Assembly: GCA_964371655.1 (NCBI GenBank)
Contig: CAYJOD010000003.1
Location: 123,676-187,675 of the forward strand
DNA length: 64,000 bases
DNA from: CAZGSN01 sp964371655
Lineage (GTDB): Bacteria > Desulfobacterota > Binatia > HRBIN30
Direction: 5' to 3'
Shown: piece by piece, positions 17,172 to 26,199 of the stretch
How the letters are laid out: each line of letters begins with the position of its first letter
Numbering within the stretch: position 1 is the stretch's first letter
Position numbers and translations under genes: made by a program
Notes under the pieces: generated by a model
Told to the model about the DNA's origin: nothing
Databases searched by the model: none
The model's input: the letters and a program-made list of their open reading frames with translations, nothing else

Positions 17172-17854
17172 GCGCGGGGTAGGCTTCCGAATCCATCGCG
17201 GGCTGTGCCCGCATTCTTGCGGGAGAAAGCGGGAGTGAAGGATCCGAAATCGCGCTCGCCCGGCTTTGCACGGCAATTCACTTTCGAGGCGTCATTGCCC
17301 ATGCCCTTGCCCGAATTCGCACGATTGTTCCCTCAATCTTACAGGGCATAGGCAACGGCAAGGGCACGGCCAAGGAATTGGCGTGCAAAGCCAGTTTGCC
17401 CCACACACCCCGCACCAATTTGTGCGTTTCGTACAAGAACCGCGTACCGAAGCGTGCGCCAGCTCTGCCGTGGCCCTACCACCTCCGCGCGCGCCGCTTG
17501 GCACGGGGCTTGCCTTTCTACCTGGCTGTTGGAGGTGCAGCGATGAGGTTGTTGGCAAGTGGAAAGTGGTCGAAGGTGGAGCGGGGTTGGAAGATGGTGG
17601 TGGCGCTGCGATCGCCGACGGAACGAATAGGCCGGAGCATCCGCCCGGCCGCAGAGCGCACGGACAACGGCGCGGCGCAGGTCGTCCGCTTGGCCGAGTG
17701 GCGGATGCGTTGATCTCTCCCCGAGGCTAGGCGCAACCAGGCGCCGAGCAGTGTCCCCTGCACGGCTCGGCGCCGCACCTAGTGACTCCACGGTCGGGAG
17801 TCTCAAACAGCGGCGTCCGCCGCCTTCAGGCGGCGATTGCATTCTTTGCAGAGC
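17172..17854. other. 683-base gap without a supported gene
   Basis: Open frames here (for example 17266-17730) lack a ribosome site and run through repeats. It contains short GCGGGCTGTGCCCGC and CTTGCGGGAGAAAGCGGGAG hairpin-like words near 17200-17240 and the inverted repeat at 17295-17375. I see nothing else. Confidence 0.6.
17295..17375. repeat. Inverted repeat family F (GCCCTTGCC/GGCAAGGGC)
   Basis: The left arm CCCATGCCCTTGCCCG is followed by a right arm GGCAACGGCAAGGGCACGG. The same word family is at 25622-25702, and a half copy (CACCCATGCCCTTGCCTG) is near 57786-57810. Confidence 0.7.
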
Positions 17855-18187
17855 CTAGGCACTGCGCCGCTCCGTTGCCGCCGAGCCCTCCGGGCTCACG
17901 GGCTCTCCGAAAACACAATGGACGCAATACACGCTGTCATGATCGACCGGGTCATAGCAGACGGCCTCTAGCCTGCGGCCGCAAGCGCTACATTCGGTCT
18001 TTGGAACGAGACTGCGGTCGACGAGCCAACGGCGCCTGTCGATCAGCACCTGCACGTGTGTCTTGCTGCGCACTCGGTCGCTGACGTGATCGATGAGATT
18101 TTGCCGATCGTACGGCGTGCGTACCGGTAAGAACAATCCGCCGCCCTTGAAGGACACGTGGGCAACTCCGGGAGAAAGCAGGCTCAT
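17855..18187 (-). CDS. Small zinc-ribbon-like protein, function unknown
   Basis: 110 aa. An N-terminal basic/hydrophobic part (KGGGLFLPVRTPYDRQNL) is followed by a likely zinc site formed by CSAC (in TECSACGRRL) and CVHC (in YCVHCVFG), spaced about 16 residues apart. The ribosome site GAAAGGAGAT sits just before ATG 18187, good evidence that it is translated. No known family is recognised. Nucleic-acid binding is plausible for such ribbons but unproven. It stands alone in a repeat-rich stretch. Confidence 0.7.
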   Translation of the reverse strand: MSLLSPGVAHVSFKGGGLFLPVRTPYDRQNLIDHVSDRVRSKTHVQVLIDRRRWLVDRSLVPKTECSACGRRLEAVCYDPVDHDSVYCVHCVFGEPVSPEGSAATERRSA

Positions 18188-18618
18188 GAGGTTATCTCCT
18201 TTCGGTGAAAGCGAGCTGGCCGCGCTGCGTCTGTGACGAACGCGAGCGGCACCATCGAGGAAGCCTTTGTGCCCTGCTGTTTTCAGTGGACAGCGCCGGC
18301 GCCGTGCGTCGGTGAACCGAGAAAACAGAGGACACGAGTGGTCGGCACCTCTTGGGCCGTAGAGACGTTCGAAAGGGACATTCGCTTCACAAAAAAACTA
18401 CGCCGCTCTCAATTCGAGCCGCGATGAATCCTCCGCGCCTTCATGGCTGATCCTCGCAATCGACGAGCGCGTCCGTCACTGTGGAATGTACTTACGTCGC
18501 CAGCTCGGCGCAGGCGGAGGCTCGCCGCCCCTCGATACGGCCGCTGGAAAAACGCGGCCTACTCGGGGCGAACGGAGAATGGGCAGATATAGGTCAGCGT
18601 AATTGTGAACGGCAGTAC
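18188..18618. other. 431-base gap, promoter region of the zinc-ribbon gene
   Basis: Lies between the start of the minus-strand zinc-ribbon gene and the stop of the minus-strand cca gene. No ORF with a ribosome site, no clear hairpin and no confident promoter was recognised beyond the Shine-Dalgarno at the 18187 start. Confidence 0.5.
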
Positions 18619-19935
18619 TTACGGGAATTGCCCCTTCACCCACTCGATGGCCTGCTCGCGGCTATGCAGCGTGCCCTCGAGTTGCGCCTCGACGACGGCG
18701 TCGAGAATGCGCTTGAAGCGCGGGCCGGGCTCGTGGCCAAGCGCGATCAAGTCGGTGCCGCGCAACAAAGGCGGCGGTTTGATGCCGTCCACACTCAGCT
18801 CCCGCAGCCGCTGCTGGCAGAAATCGTAATGGCTCAGGTCTTTATTGGATGCCAGCGCATCGAGACGGGCGAGCGCCAAGAGCTCTTCGACGGCGTCGTG
18901 GGCCAGGAAGCGCTTGAGCGTGCTCAAACGCATTTCCTTTGCACTGGTCAGTCGCAGGTGGTCTTTGACCAGAAAGCCGGCGCGCTCCCAGGTCTCGCGG
19001 CTACGACGCAGTCGCTGGCAGATTTCGATCGTCATCTCCGCACCGATCTCGCAGTGCCCGTAAAACGTGATGCGGTGCTCGCGGCGCTGGAAGCAGCGCG
19101 GTTTGGCGACATCGTGGAGCAGCGCAGCGAGAGCCAGGGTCTCGCTGGGTTGGTCGAGCTGCTCGAGCAGAAGCATCGTATGCACGAACACGTCGCCCTC
19201 AGGGTGATAGTCCGGCGACTGCTCGACACCCTTCATCGCCGCGACTTCCGGCAGGATCGGCGCCAGCAGGCCGCTCTGGTCGAGAAGCTCGAAGGCGACG
19301 CGGGCGCTGCCTCTACTGCTGTCGCACAGCATACGCACGACCTCGTCGCCAATCCTCTCCCAGGCGATGTCCGTGATCGTGGCGGCAGCCCGGCGGATGG
19401 CGTCGAACGTGTCGGTGTCGATGCGAAACCCCAAGCGCGCTGCCAGGCGCACTGCCCGCAGCATGCGCAGGCGGTCTTCGTGCAGGCGCGCGGCAGGGTT
19501 GCCGATCGCGCGGATCACGCCGGCGTCGAGGTCGGCGCGCCCGCCGACGTAATCGATGATGCGGTCGTCGGCGGGGTCGAGGAACATGCCGTTGATCGTG
19601 AAGTCGCGGCGCTGCGCGTCCTCCTGCGGCGAGCTGAAGCGCACCGTGACCGGATGGCGTCCGTCGACGTAGACCGAATCGGAACGAAACGTCGCGACTT
19701 CGATCGGCTGCTCGTCGAGGATGACCAGCACGACTCCGAATTGGACGCCCACCGGAATTGTCTTCGCGAAGTGGGCTTGCACGACCTCGGCGGGTGCGTC
19801 GGTGGCGACGTCGTAGTCTTTCGGCGTGCGGCCGAGAAGGCGGTCGCGGACGCAGCCGCCGGCGAGGTAGGCGATGTATCCCACCGCGCGCAATTGCGCG
19901 GCAACGGCGCGAGCGGCTTGTTCGGCGCGGTTCAC
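18619..19935 (-). CDS. cca: CCA tRNA nucleotidyltransferase / poly(A) polymerase family
   Basis: 438 aa from GTG 19935. Head-domain motifs are YLAGGCVRDRLLGRTPKDYDVAT (GG loop plus the catalytic Asp-x-Asp), RRDFTINGMFLDP and EDRLRMLRAVRLAARLGF. The C-terminal half carries an HD-type motif ALLHDVAKP. This layout fits bacterial class-II CCA-adding enzymes with an HD domain, which build or repair the tRNA 3' CCA. The tRNA-Leu in this window lacks an encoded CCA, so such an enzyme is needed. An upstream extension of the frame would overlap the neighbouring oxidoreductase gene and is rejected. Confidence 0.9.
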   Translation of the reverse strand: MNRAEQAARAVAAQLRAVGYIAYLAGGCVRDRLLGRTPKDYDVATDAPAEVVQAHFAKTIPVGVQFGVVLVILDEQPIEVATFRSDSVYVDGRHPVTVRFSSPQEDAQRRDFTINGMFLDPADDRIIDYVGGRADLDAGVIRAIGNPAARLHEDRLRMLRAVRLAARLGFRIDTDTFDAIRRAAATITDIAWERIGDEVVRMLCDSSRGSARVAFELLDQSGLLAPILPEVAAMKGVEQSPDYHPEGDVFVHTMLLLEQLDQPSETLALAALLHDVAKPRCFQRREHRITFYGHCEIGAEMTIEICQRLRRSRETWERAGFLVKDHLRLTSAKEMRLSTLKRFLAHDAVEELLALARLDALASNKDLSHYDFCQQRLRELSVDGIKPPPLLRGTDLIALGHEPGPRFKRILDAVVEAQLEGTLHSREQAIEWVKGQFP

Positions 19936-20005
19936 GCCGTGATGCTTGCAAGGCGGGGGCGCAGCGTCAACCTCGGGTCGGTCAGACCGCGACAGGTGAG
20001 AGTTG

Positions 20006-20992
20006 CTAGACTGGCTCGATGGATTCGACCGCCTCGGCTTTACCGGACTCGGACGATCGGTAGCATGCCTCGGCGATGGCGACGGCGCGCAGGCCTTCCT
20101 CGAGAGGGATCGGCATGGGCTTGCCGTGCACCACCGCGTCGGTGAAGTCGGCGAGAATCTCGCGCACGGTTTGTAGGGGCGCAGGGATCTCCAGCGCGAC
20201 GGTGGTCGAACCCTGACAAAGTGCGGCATGGTTGAAGAGGTGGTCGCCGATTAGCTGACCCTTTTCACCGGCCACCTCGATCCCTCCGGAACGGCTCGCC
20301 GTGGCGCGCGAGCCGGCGATCGAGGCGAGCACTGTGCCGCCGCCCATGCGCAGCACGGCGGCGAAGTTGTCGTCGGTGGCGACGGTCCGTACGGCTCCGA
20401 CGCGGCACATCGCCTCGTCGGCCTCGACGCCGCTGAGCAGACGCGCCAGATCGAAGCAGTGCACGCCGGTCATAAGGGTAACGCCGCCGCCGGAAAGGCT
20501 CGGGTCGTCGACCCAGCCCGGACGCGACGGCTCGAAACGCTGGCCGAGACGAAGCGCGTGGATGGCGCCGATGCGCGGCAGCGCCGCGCGCACGGCACGT
20601 ACGACGCCGTTGTAGCGCAAGGTCTGGGCGACCATGACGGGAATGCCCGCCTGGCGCACGGCGCGCAGCATCTTGCGTCCGGTGGCGACGCTGTGGGCGG
20701 CCGGCTTCTCGAGCAGCACCGGTTTGCCTGCGGCCGCCGCGGCCTCGATGATCTCCAGGTGCAGCATGGGTGGCACGACGATCGCCACCACGTCGACGTC
20801 GGAGGCGGTGAGCAGGTCGCGATAATCGGCGTAGCCCCGGCAGCGGAACTGCTCTGTCGCTGCTCGTCGCCCCTCCTCATCGCGGCGCGCGATGGCGACC
20901 AGGCGCAGCTGCGGCAGGTCCTCGGTGATGTGCTTGGCGTAACGACTTCCGTGCTTGCCGACCCCGATTAGGCCGATCCCGAGCTGCGACAT
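20006..20992 (-). CDS. Gfo/Idh/MocA family oxidoreductase (second)
   Basis: 328 aa. Rossmann motif IGLIGVGKHGSRYAKHI at the N-terminus, LLEKPAAHS with the family Lys, and the C-terminal GGGVTLMTGVHCFDLARLLSG holding the conserved His. NAD(P)-dependent sugar, cyclitol or biliverdin-like substrates are possible. It differs clearly from the homologue at 7466-8524 and is in a different context, 70 bases upstream of cca on the same strand. Start ATG 20992 (MSQLGIG) is chosen from the fold start. Confidence 0.86.
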   Translation of the reverse strand: MSQLGIGLIGVGKHGSRYAKHITEDLPQLRLVAIARRDEEGRRAATEQFRCRGYADYRDLLTASDVDVVAIVVPPMLHLEIIEAAAAAGKPVLLEKPAAHSVATGRKMLRAVRQAGIPVMVAQTLRYNGVVRAVRAALPRIGAIHALRLGQRFEPSRPGWVDDPSLSGGGVTLMTGVHCFDLARLLSGVEADEAMCRVGAVRTVATDDNFAAVLRMGGGTVLASIAGSRATASRSGGIEVAGEKGQLIGDHLFNHAALCQGSTTVALEIPAPLQTVREILADFTDAVVHGKPMPIPLEEGLRAVAIAEACYRSSESGKAEAVESIEPV

Positions 20993-21063
20993 CAACGCGG
21001 CTCTACTTGCCGCAGGCATGGCTTGCAAGGCCGCGCCGGTTGGTTGTCGGGGAATGTCCTGGT

Positions 21064-21726
21064 ATGCAGCCTCCTATGAAGCAGCTCACTCCGGCGCTGC
21101 GTCTCGATGCGCAAGGCGTCCGCATCGGAATGCGGCATCTCCGCAAGGTCGATCCGCGCTTGCGAACGATCGTCGACGCCGCCGGACCATGTGCGCTACG
21201 TTCTCGCGCCACGATTTACGAAGCCTTGTTCCGCTCGGTGCTGTTTCAGCAGCTCGCCGGTGCCGCGGCGACGACGATCCTCAAGCGCGTGTGCGCGCCG
21301 TACGGCACCCGCATCCCGACGCCGGCGCAGCTGCTGGCGGCGCCGGATGAGCAGCTACGAGCCGCGGGCTTGTCCCGCCAAAAGCTCTCCTACCTGCGCG
21401 ATCTCGCTGCAGCGTTTGCCGATGGCCGGCTGCGCCCGCAGCAGCTCGCCCGCCGCTCTGATGAGGACATTGTCGCCGCGGTGACGACCGTGCATGGCAT
21501 CGGTGAATGGACCGCGCACATGCTGCTGATCTTCTGCCTGCGCCGGCCCGACGTGCTGCCGGTCGGCGATTACGGCGTACGCAAGGGCATGCAGCGCGTG
21601 TACGAGCTTGCTGACCTGCCGAAGCCGCCGGAGATGCACCGCATCGCCGAACCGTGGCGGCCGTATCGCAGTCTCGGAGCCTGGTACCTGTGGCGCAGCT
21701 TGGAGATCGAGCTTCCGGATGGGTGA
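21064..21726 (+). CDS. DNA-3-methyladenine glycosylase, AlkA-like HhH-GPD
   Basis: 220 aa. The helix-hairpin-helix TTVHGIGEWTAHMLLIF is followed by the GPD loop with the catalytic Asp in LPVGDYGVRKG. FRSVLFQQLAGAAATTI is the conserved early helix of AlkA/MAG-type enzymes. It removes alkylated purines in base-excision repair. Start is ATG 21064 or 21076. Divergent from the oxidoreductase at 20006-20992. Confidence 0.88.
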   Translation: MQPPMKQLTPALRLDAQGVRIGMRHLRKVDPRLRTIVDAAGPCALRSRATIYEALFRSVLFQQLAGAAATTILKRVCAPYGTRIPTPAQLLAAPDEQLRAAGLSRQKLSYLRDLAAAFADGRLRPQQLARRSDEDIVAAVTTVHGIGEWTAHMLLIFCLRRPDVLPVGDYGVRKGMQRVYELADLPKPPEMHRIAEPWRPYRSLGAWYLWRSLEIELPDG

Positions 21727-21765
21727 ATACGGTCGTTGTTGTCCCGGCAGTCCTTGCAGTCTCGG

Positions 21766-22653
21766 TCAGACCCCGCTCTTGTCGCGCAAGAACTCACGCA
21801 CCACCCGCAAGAACTCCTCCAGCTGATCATGATGCACCCAGTGCCCGGCTTTCTCGATGTTGACCACCGTCGCGTCGCGGAAGGCGGAGGCGCGGCCGTC
21901 CTGATTCGGATCGGAAGCCCACGACTCGGTGCCGCGCACGAGCAGGGTAGGGCAGGTGATCTGGCTCCACAGCTCGCGCGCTTCGCCCTGGTTGAATAGG
22001 TACGGCGACGCGGCGCGGACGTAGTTGTCGAACTTCCACAGGTAGGTGCCGTCTTCATCGCGATAGGAGCCGTGGATGGCCAGGTCGCGCGCCTTCTCCG
22101 GCGCCAGATGCGGATTGGCGTCGCGCATGCGCGCAATGGCTTCGTCGCGGGTGGCGTAGCGATGCGGATGACGCCGGGACAGCGACTGCATCTCGACGAT
22201 CCACGCCTGCATGCGATCCTTGGCCGGACGTTCCTGAATGAAACCTGGCGGCGGTCCGAGGCCTTCGATCGCAACGACCTTGTTGACGCGCTCCGGATAG
22301 GTCCCCGTGTATTGCAGAGCGATGGCGCCGCCCAGAGAGTGGCCGATGATCGTGATCGGAAACGTCGGCAGCGCCGCGAGCAGCTGGGCGACGTCGAGCG
22401 TGTAGTCGACCAACGAGTACGAGCCGCCCACCGACCACTGGGAATCGCCATGGCCGCGCAGATCGGGGGCGATGATGTGGTAGTCGTTGCGCAGCGCGTG
22501 CGCGACCCAATCCCAGTTGCGGGCGTGGTCGCGGCCGCCGTGGATCAGAAGCAGCGGCGGCTTCTCGGGATTGCCCCAGTCGACATAGTGCAGCTTGAGC
22601 CGCTGCGAATAGAAGTAGTGCGACGTGGGGCCGAGAATGAGCTCATGAGTCAT
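21766..22653 (-). CDS. Alpha/beta hydrolase
   Basis: 295 aa. LLLIHGGRDHARNW (oxyanion region), TIIGHSLGGAIAL (nucleophile Ser in GHSLG), the acid in the strand LLVRGTESWASD and the catalytic His in KAGHWVHHDQ complete the triad of a HGG-type esterase/epoxide-hydrolase-like enzyme. Substrate not readable. It starts 20 bases behind the trxA stop on the same strand, so the two are probably cotranscribed. Confidence 0.88.
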   Translation of the reverse strand: MTHELILGPTSHYFYSQRLKLHYVDWGNPEKPPLLLIHGGRDHARNWDWVAHALRNDYHIIAPDLRGHGDSQWSVGGSYSLVDYTLDVAQLLAALPTFPITIIGHSLGGAIALQYTGTYPERVNKVVAIEGLGPPPGFIQERPAKDRMQAWIVEMQSLSRRHPHRYATRDEAIARMRDANPHLAPEKARDLAIHGSYRDEDGTYLWKFDNYVRAASPYLFNQGEARELWSQITCPTLLVRGTESWASDPNQDGRASAFRDATVVNIEKAGHWVHHDQLEEFLRVVREFLRDKSGV

Positions 22654-22673
22654 GCGACGGCCCCACGGAAGAC

Positions 22674-23003
22674 TCAGACAACCTGCGTGATCACTTTGAC
22701 TAGCTGGGCTTTGGGAACGGCGCCGATGATCTGGTCGGCCACCTGCCCATCCTTGATCAGCAGCAGGTTCGGAATGCTGCGTACGCCGTACTTCGACGGC
22801 GTCTGCGGGTTGTCGTCGACGTTCATCTTCACGACCTTCAGCTTGCCGGCGTACTCCTTGGCGAGCTCGTCGACGAGTGGTGCAATGGTACGACAGGGAC
22901 CGCACCAGGGCGCCCAGAAATCGATCAGCACGGGGAGCGGCGATTTCACCACCTCGGCGTCAAAGGAATCATCACTCACTTCTTGAACAGCAGACACAAT
23001 CAT
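22674..23003 (-). CDS. trxA: Thioredoxin
   Basis: 109 aa, the usual thioredoxin length. The active site WCGPC is at residues 33-37 within VLIDFWAPWCGPCRTIAPL, and the cis-Pro lies in RSIPNLLLIKDG. It reduces protein disulfides in the cytoplasm with thioredoxin reductase. The ATG at 23003 has GGAAGGAGG just upstream, which fixes the start. Confidence 0.95.
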   Translation of the reverse strand: MIVSAVQEVSDDSFDAEVVKSPLPVLIDFWAPWCGPCRTIAPLVDELAKEYAGKLKVVKMNVDDNPQTPSKYGVRSIPNLLLIKDGQVADQIIGAVPKAQLVKVITQVV

Positions 23004-23166
23004 CTCCTCCTTCCGGCTCGGATGGCGCCCACCCAACGGTGGATGCCTGATCTCAATATCCCAGGCGTTCGCAACCATTCAAGCATGGCCGGCGAAACTA
23101 AAGCGCAATCCAGAAAGCGCAAGTCGCGCGTTCCGACAAAGGTGGACCGACGCGAGCGCCGCGGCG

Positions 23167-24467
23167 TCAACGCTGAGCGAGCCAGTCGGTCACGCGTTGC
23201 GGCAGCGGCGGCGATAACGGCAGCGGCAAGATGCGCTGGCGCGCGTCGACGAGCTCGAACCCGGGCACTCCGGTGTTCTCGGCGACGATGAGGATGGCGG
23301 CGATGCGGGCGATGCGATGGCGTTCGAGGTATTCCACCCAGCGGCGCACTTCGTTCTCATAGGCCGACAAGCCGTGTTCGATGGCGAACAGGGATTGCGC
23401 CGCGGCAAGATCGACGGCGGTTCCGGATTCCAACTCGAACACCGCGGCGCGGCCGCGGAAGGTGCGAAACCAGCGCCGCCCGATGTCCGCCAGCTCCTGC
23501 CCGGCGCGCAAGCCAACATGACTGATGGCAAAGGCGCGACCGCTTGGCCGCAGGTGCGTTGCAAAACCGCGGATGACACGGCGCAGGAGCTCATCGCCCG
23601 TCGCCCCACCGGCATGGTACGACGGTCCATGTGCGTGCGGCGACGACACAAACGGTGGATTGGCGATGATGGTGTCGAAGCGCCGCCGTGGCACGCCGGC
23701 GTAGAGGTTGCCGAGTTGAACGTCGACGTTGCTCGCGGCGTTGAGTCTCGCGTTCAACCTTGCCACCGCCACCGCGCGCGGGTTGATGTCGACGGCGGTG
23801 ATGTCGGCCGCGACGGCAGCCTGCGCGAGCGCTTGCACGCCCGAGCCGGTGCAGAGGTCGAGTCCGCTGCCACCGGCAACGGCCACGACGGCTTCGCGCA
23901 AGATGATCGAATCGGCGCTCGGCGGGTACACCGGATCGGTCCCGGTCATCCCTCCCAGAGAGGGGTGACCGGCCGCGCGGCGGAGACGCAACGAGTGGCA
24001 CTCCGTCGATGAGGCGTTCGCGGCGTCCCGCGCCGGCCCCCCCCCCCCCGTGCGCGCCCCCCCGCCGCTCGGCTGAGACTCAACGCAGCACGATCGACGT
24101 CGCGGAAGCGCCGGTCGGCCAGGAGCAAGCGGTCGCCGATGGGATCAACGCGCAGGCGTGTACGAACCCGACCTCCGCGTTGCTGCAGCAATCCTACCCG
24201 CGCGAGCACCTCGACGCCGGCGCGCGACAGCAGCTTGGTTGCGTCGGCGGCGGTCTCGTCAGCTTCGAGGAAGAACAGTCGAACCGCACGTGCAAGCTCG
24301 GAGCGATCATCGCGCAGCCGCAGAATCGCCGGCACCCGATTGAGGATGCCGATATCGTCAGGGTAGTTGATGCCGAGCGTGCGCTTGAGAGCGTCCTGAT
24401 CGTAACCCGCTGCGCGTAGAGCTTCGCGCAGTACAGCGAGCGCGGCGCCGAGGTGAGCAGGTGTCAT
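23167..24467 (-). pseudogene. SAM-dependent methyltransferase split by a frameshift
   Basis: The first part, from ATG 24467, encodes an N-terminal helical domain (MTPAHLGAALAVLREALRAA...ELARAVRLFFL) running into a 13-C homopolymer and GC tract at 24037-24066. The second part, in another frame, continues HSLRLRRAAGHPS and gives a class-I methyltransferase: GLDLCTGSGVQALA, TAVDINPRAVAVARLNA, and the catalytic-type motif IIANPPF of HemK/RsmC-like enzymes. Together they match the layout of a single two-domain methyltransferase family. Either the gene is broken or the homopolymer length is wrong in the assembly. The C-terminal half alone would be 274 aa. Confidence 0.75.
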
Positions 24468-24480
24468 CACCGGGAGCCGT

Positions 24481-25257
24481 CTAACGTCGTCGGCCCGAGC
24501 TGTCCACCGCATCCACGCGCTGGCGCGCGATGCTGAAGACGCGATCGAACATCGACTGCGTGAGGAAACCCGTCTGCGTGTTACGCTGGCTGGGGTGATA
24601 CGAGCCGAGCAGGGCGAGGTCGCCGAGCTCGTGGATGGCAGCATGAGCAAACCGTGGCCGCGGCGTCGGTAGGGGAAGCTGCAGCGCTACGCGCGTGGCC
24701 AGGTACGCGTCGAAAGCGAGCTTGCCTAGGCAAACCACGATGCGAGCTTCCGGCAAGAGGGTGATCTCACGTTGTAGGAAAGGCCGGCAGTCGGCGAACT
24801 CTTGGCGCGACGGCTTGTTGTCGGGCGGCGCACAGCGGACGGCCGCGGTGACGAAGGCGCCGGTCAAGAGCAACCCGTCGTCGCGGTGCTCCGAGGTCGG
24901 TTGGTTGGCAAAGCCGAAACGATGCAGGGTGGCGAACAGCCAGTCGCCGCTGCGATCGCCGGTGAAAAGTCTGCCGGTGCGATTACCGCCGTGCGCCGCG
25001 GGCGCCAAACCGATGATCAGGAGGCGTGCGTGTGGGTCCCCAAAGCCAGGAAGCGGCTTGCCCCAATAGCTCCAGTCGGCGAAGGCGCGGCGCTTGTCAC
25101 GCGCGACGGCTTCGCGGTGCGCGACGAGCCGCGGGCACAATCGGCACTGCGCAATTTCTCCGGCGAGTGCTCGGAGAGCGGTGGGTGTCGTCGTCAGTGT
25201 GTGGTCACAGCGCCGCCGGGTGCGGCTCCGAGCGCCTGGCTCATCGCCTCGTAGCAA
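24481..25257 (-). CDS. Uracil-DNA glycosylase, family 5 (UdgB-like)
   Basis: Up to 258 aa. CRLCPRLVAHRE near the N-terminus is the first Cys pair of the Fe-S type UDGs. LLIIGLAPAAHGGNRTGR is the family-5 motif 1, and LLGSYHPSQRNTQTGFLT is motif 3. It removes uracil (and, in this family, other deaminated bases) from DNA. The start is uncertain: a TTG at 25257 lies inside the upstream gene, while a CTG at 25197 would overlap that gene's stop as CTGA. The 4-base pattern favours 25197, giving 238 aa. Confidence 0.88.
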   Translation of the reverse strand: MLRGDEPGARSRTRRRCDHTLTTTPTALRALAGEIAQCRLCPRLVAHREAVARDKRRAFADWSYWGKPLPGFGDPHARLLIIGLAPAAHGGNRTGRLFTGDRSGDWLFATLHRFGFANQPTSEHRDDGLLLTGAFVTAAVRCAPPDNKPSRQEFADCRPFLQREITLLPEARIVVCLGKLAFDAYLATRVALQLPLPTPRPRFAHAAIHELGDLALLGSYHPSQRNTQTGFLTQSMFDRVFSIARQRVDAVDSSGRRR

Positions 25258-25454
25258 GGTGAGATCTCGTTCTCGAGGATCTCGGTCAGCAGATGCTCGA
25301 TGTCGGAAATGTCGTCGACGGCGAGCGCGCTCATATCCTGGTGCATGCCGTGCAGTGCCCAGATCGCGGTGCGTAAGCGACCGCGGGCGTCGTCGAGGAG
25401 ACGCAGCGCCTCGTGCGGTTCAATCGGAGCAGAGTCATGATCGTCTTGGGCCAT
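25194..25454 (-). CDS. Small helical protein of unknown function
   Basis: 86 aa, rich in Asp, His and Ala: MAQDDHDSAPIEPHEALRLL, then LRTAIWALHGMHQDMSALAV and a predicted helix DIEHLLTEILENEI. No family recognised. CTGAAGGAGA precedes ATG 25454, supporting translation. Its stop overlaps the probable start of the UDG gene, so the two form a small operon. Confidence 0.65.
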   Translation of the reverse strand: MAQDDHDSAPIEPHEALRLLDDARGRLRTAIWALHGMHQDMSALAVDDISDIEHLLTEILENEISPCYEAMSQALGAAPGGAVTTH

Positions 25455-25621
25455 CCGGTTCTCCTTCAGTGGTGGCGGCATGCTGAGTCTGCCGCCGCTT
25501 GCTCCGAACTGCAAGGTTGAGTGTGTTAGCGGTTCTCCGGCACCCTTTGCCAGTGCACCCTCCAAAATCCCGACGGCGGTGCTGGGGACGGGATTTGCGC
25601 CTAGACTCCATTTTCATCCCT

Positions 25622-25702
25622 CGTGCCCGTACCGTTGTTCTTGCCCCGTTCTGATTGGTGTTTCCGGAAGGGCACGGCCAACGGCAAGGGCACGGGCAAG
25701 GA
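25622..25702. repeat. Inverted repeat family F, second copy
   Basis: CGTGCCCGTACCGTTGTTCT and GGCACGGCCAACGGCAAGGG are inverted arms built from the same words as 17295-17375. Lies between two minus-strand genes. Confidence 0.65.
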
Positions 25703-25779
25703 CTTATGTGTAAAGCCTTGTGGACGATGAGTGCGCGATCGTCAGGTGGCCGCGGTGCAGATCACGAGCCCAGGCTCAT

Positions 25780-26199
25780 TCACTTCTTCTTGTTGTGGCT
25801 CTTCTTCTCGGGTGCACGGCGGACGGGTGTGGCCGTAGGAGATGGAGCCGGAGTACCCTCGCCAGGGGCCTGCGCGAACAGCGACCGCTTGGTGGCGGTT
25901 TCGAGCAAGGCGTCGCGAACACGCTCGACCAAGTGCGGCTCCCCTTGGATGCGGCGTTCGGTTTGGCGGAAATCCTCCAGGGACAAATGGTAGGGCTTGA
26001 TCGCGTCTTCGATCGTCAGATCGTGATCCTCCTGCATGGCCGTGTAGACTTGAATGTACGTTTTCAAGTCACCGTCACTGACGCTCGACGGGGTGCCGTC
26101 ATCCTGCGTTTCTTCCGCATATGGGCGGAAGACGACCACGAGGACGCCAAATGCAACCACGGCGAGAACAAGCAAGAAAGATCGGATTCGCAAATTCAT
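25780..26199 (-). CDS. Membrane-anchored protein of unknown function
   Basis: 139 aa. One N-terminal hydrophobic segment (SFLLVLAVVAFGVLVVVF, residues 7-24) would act as signal anchor. The outside part (about 25-100) is charged and helical (KTYIQVYTAMQEDHDLTIED). The C-terminus is a Pro/Ala/Thr linker ending in KKSHNKKK. No family recognised. The low-complexity tail and single anchor suggest an envelope-associated role. Single gene flanked by palindromes. Confidence 0.7.
   Translation of the reverse strand: MNLRIRSFLLVLAVVAFGVLVVVFRPYAEETQDDGTPSSVSDGDLKTYIQVYTAMQEDHDLTIEDAIKPYHLSLEDFRQTERRIQGEPHLVERVRDALLETATKRSLFAQAPGEGTPAPSPTATPVRRAPEKKSHNKKK

Noticed and set aside
17266..17730. Possible 154-aa gene between the aldo/keto reductase and the zinc-ribbon gene
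   Set aside because: No ribosome site, passes through an inverted repeat, no recognisable protein pattern.
18481..20145. Plus-strand 554-aa frame opposite cca
   Set aside because: Sequence lacks motifs and is an antisense shadow of a clear CCA-adding enzyme.
23985..24080. Programmed frameshift in the methyltransferase
   Set aside because: The C13/GC run has no slippery heptamer plus downstream stem that I could identify. Assembly error or phase variation is simpler.
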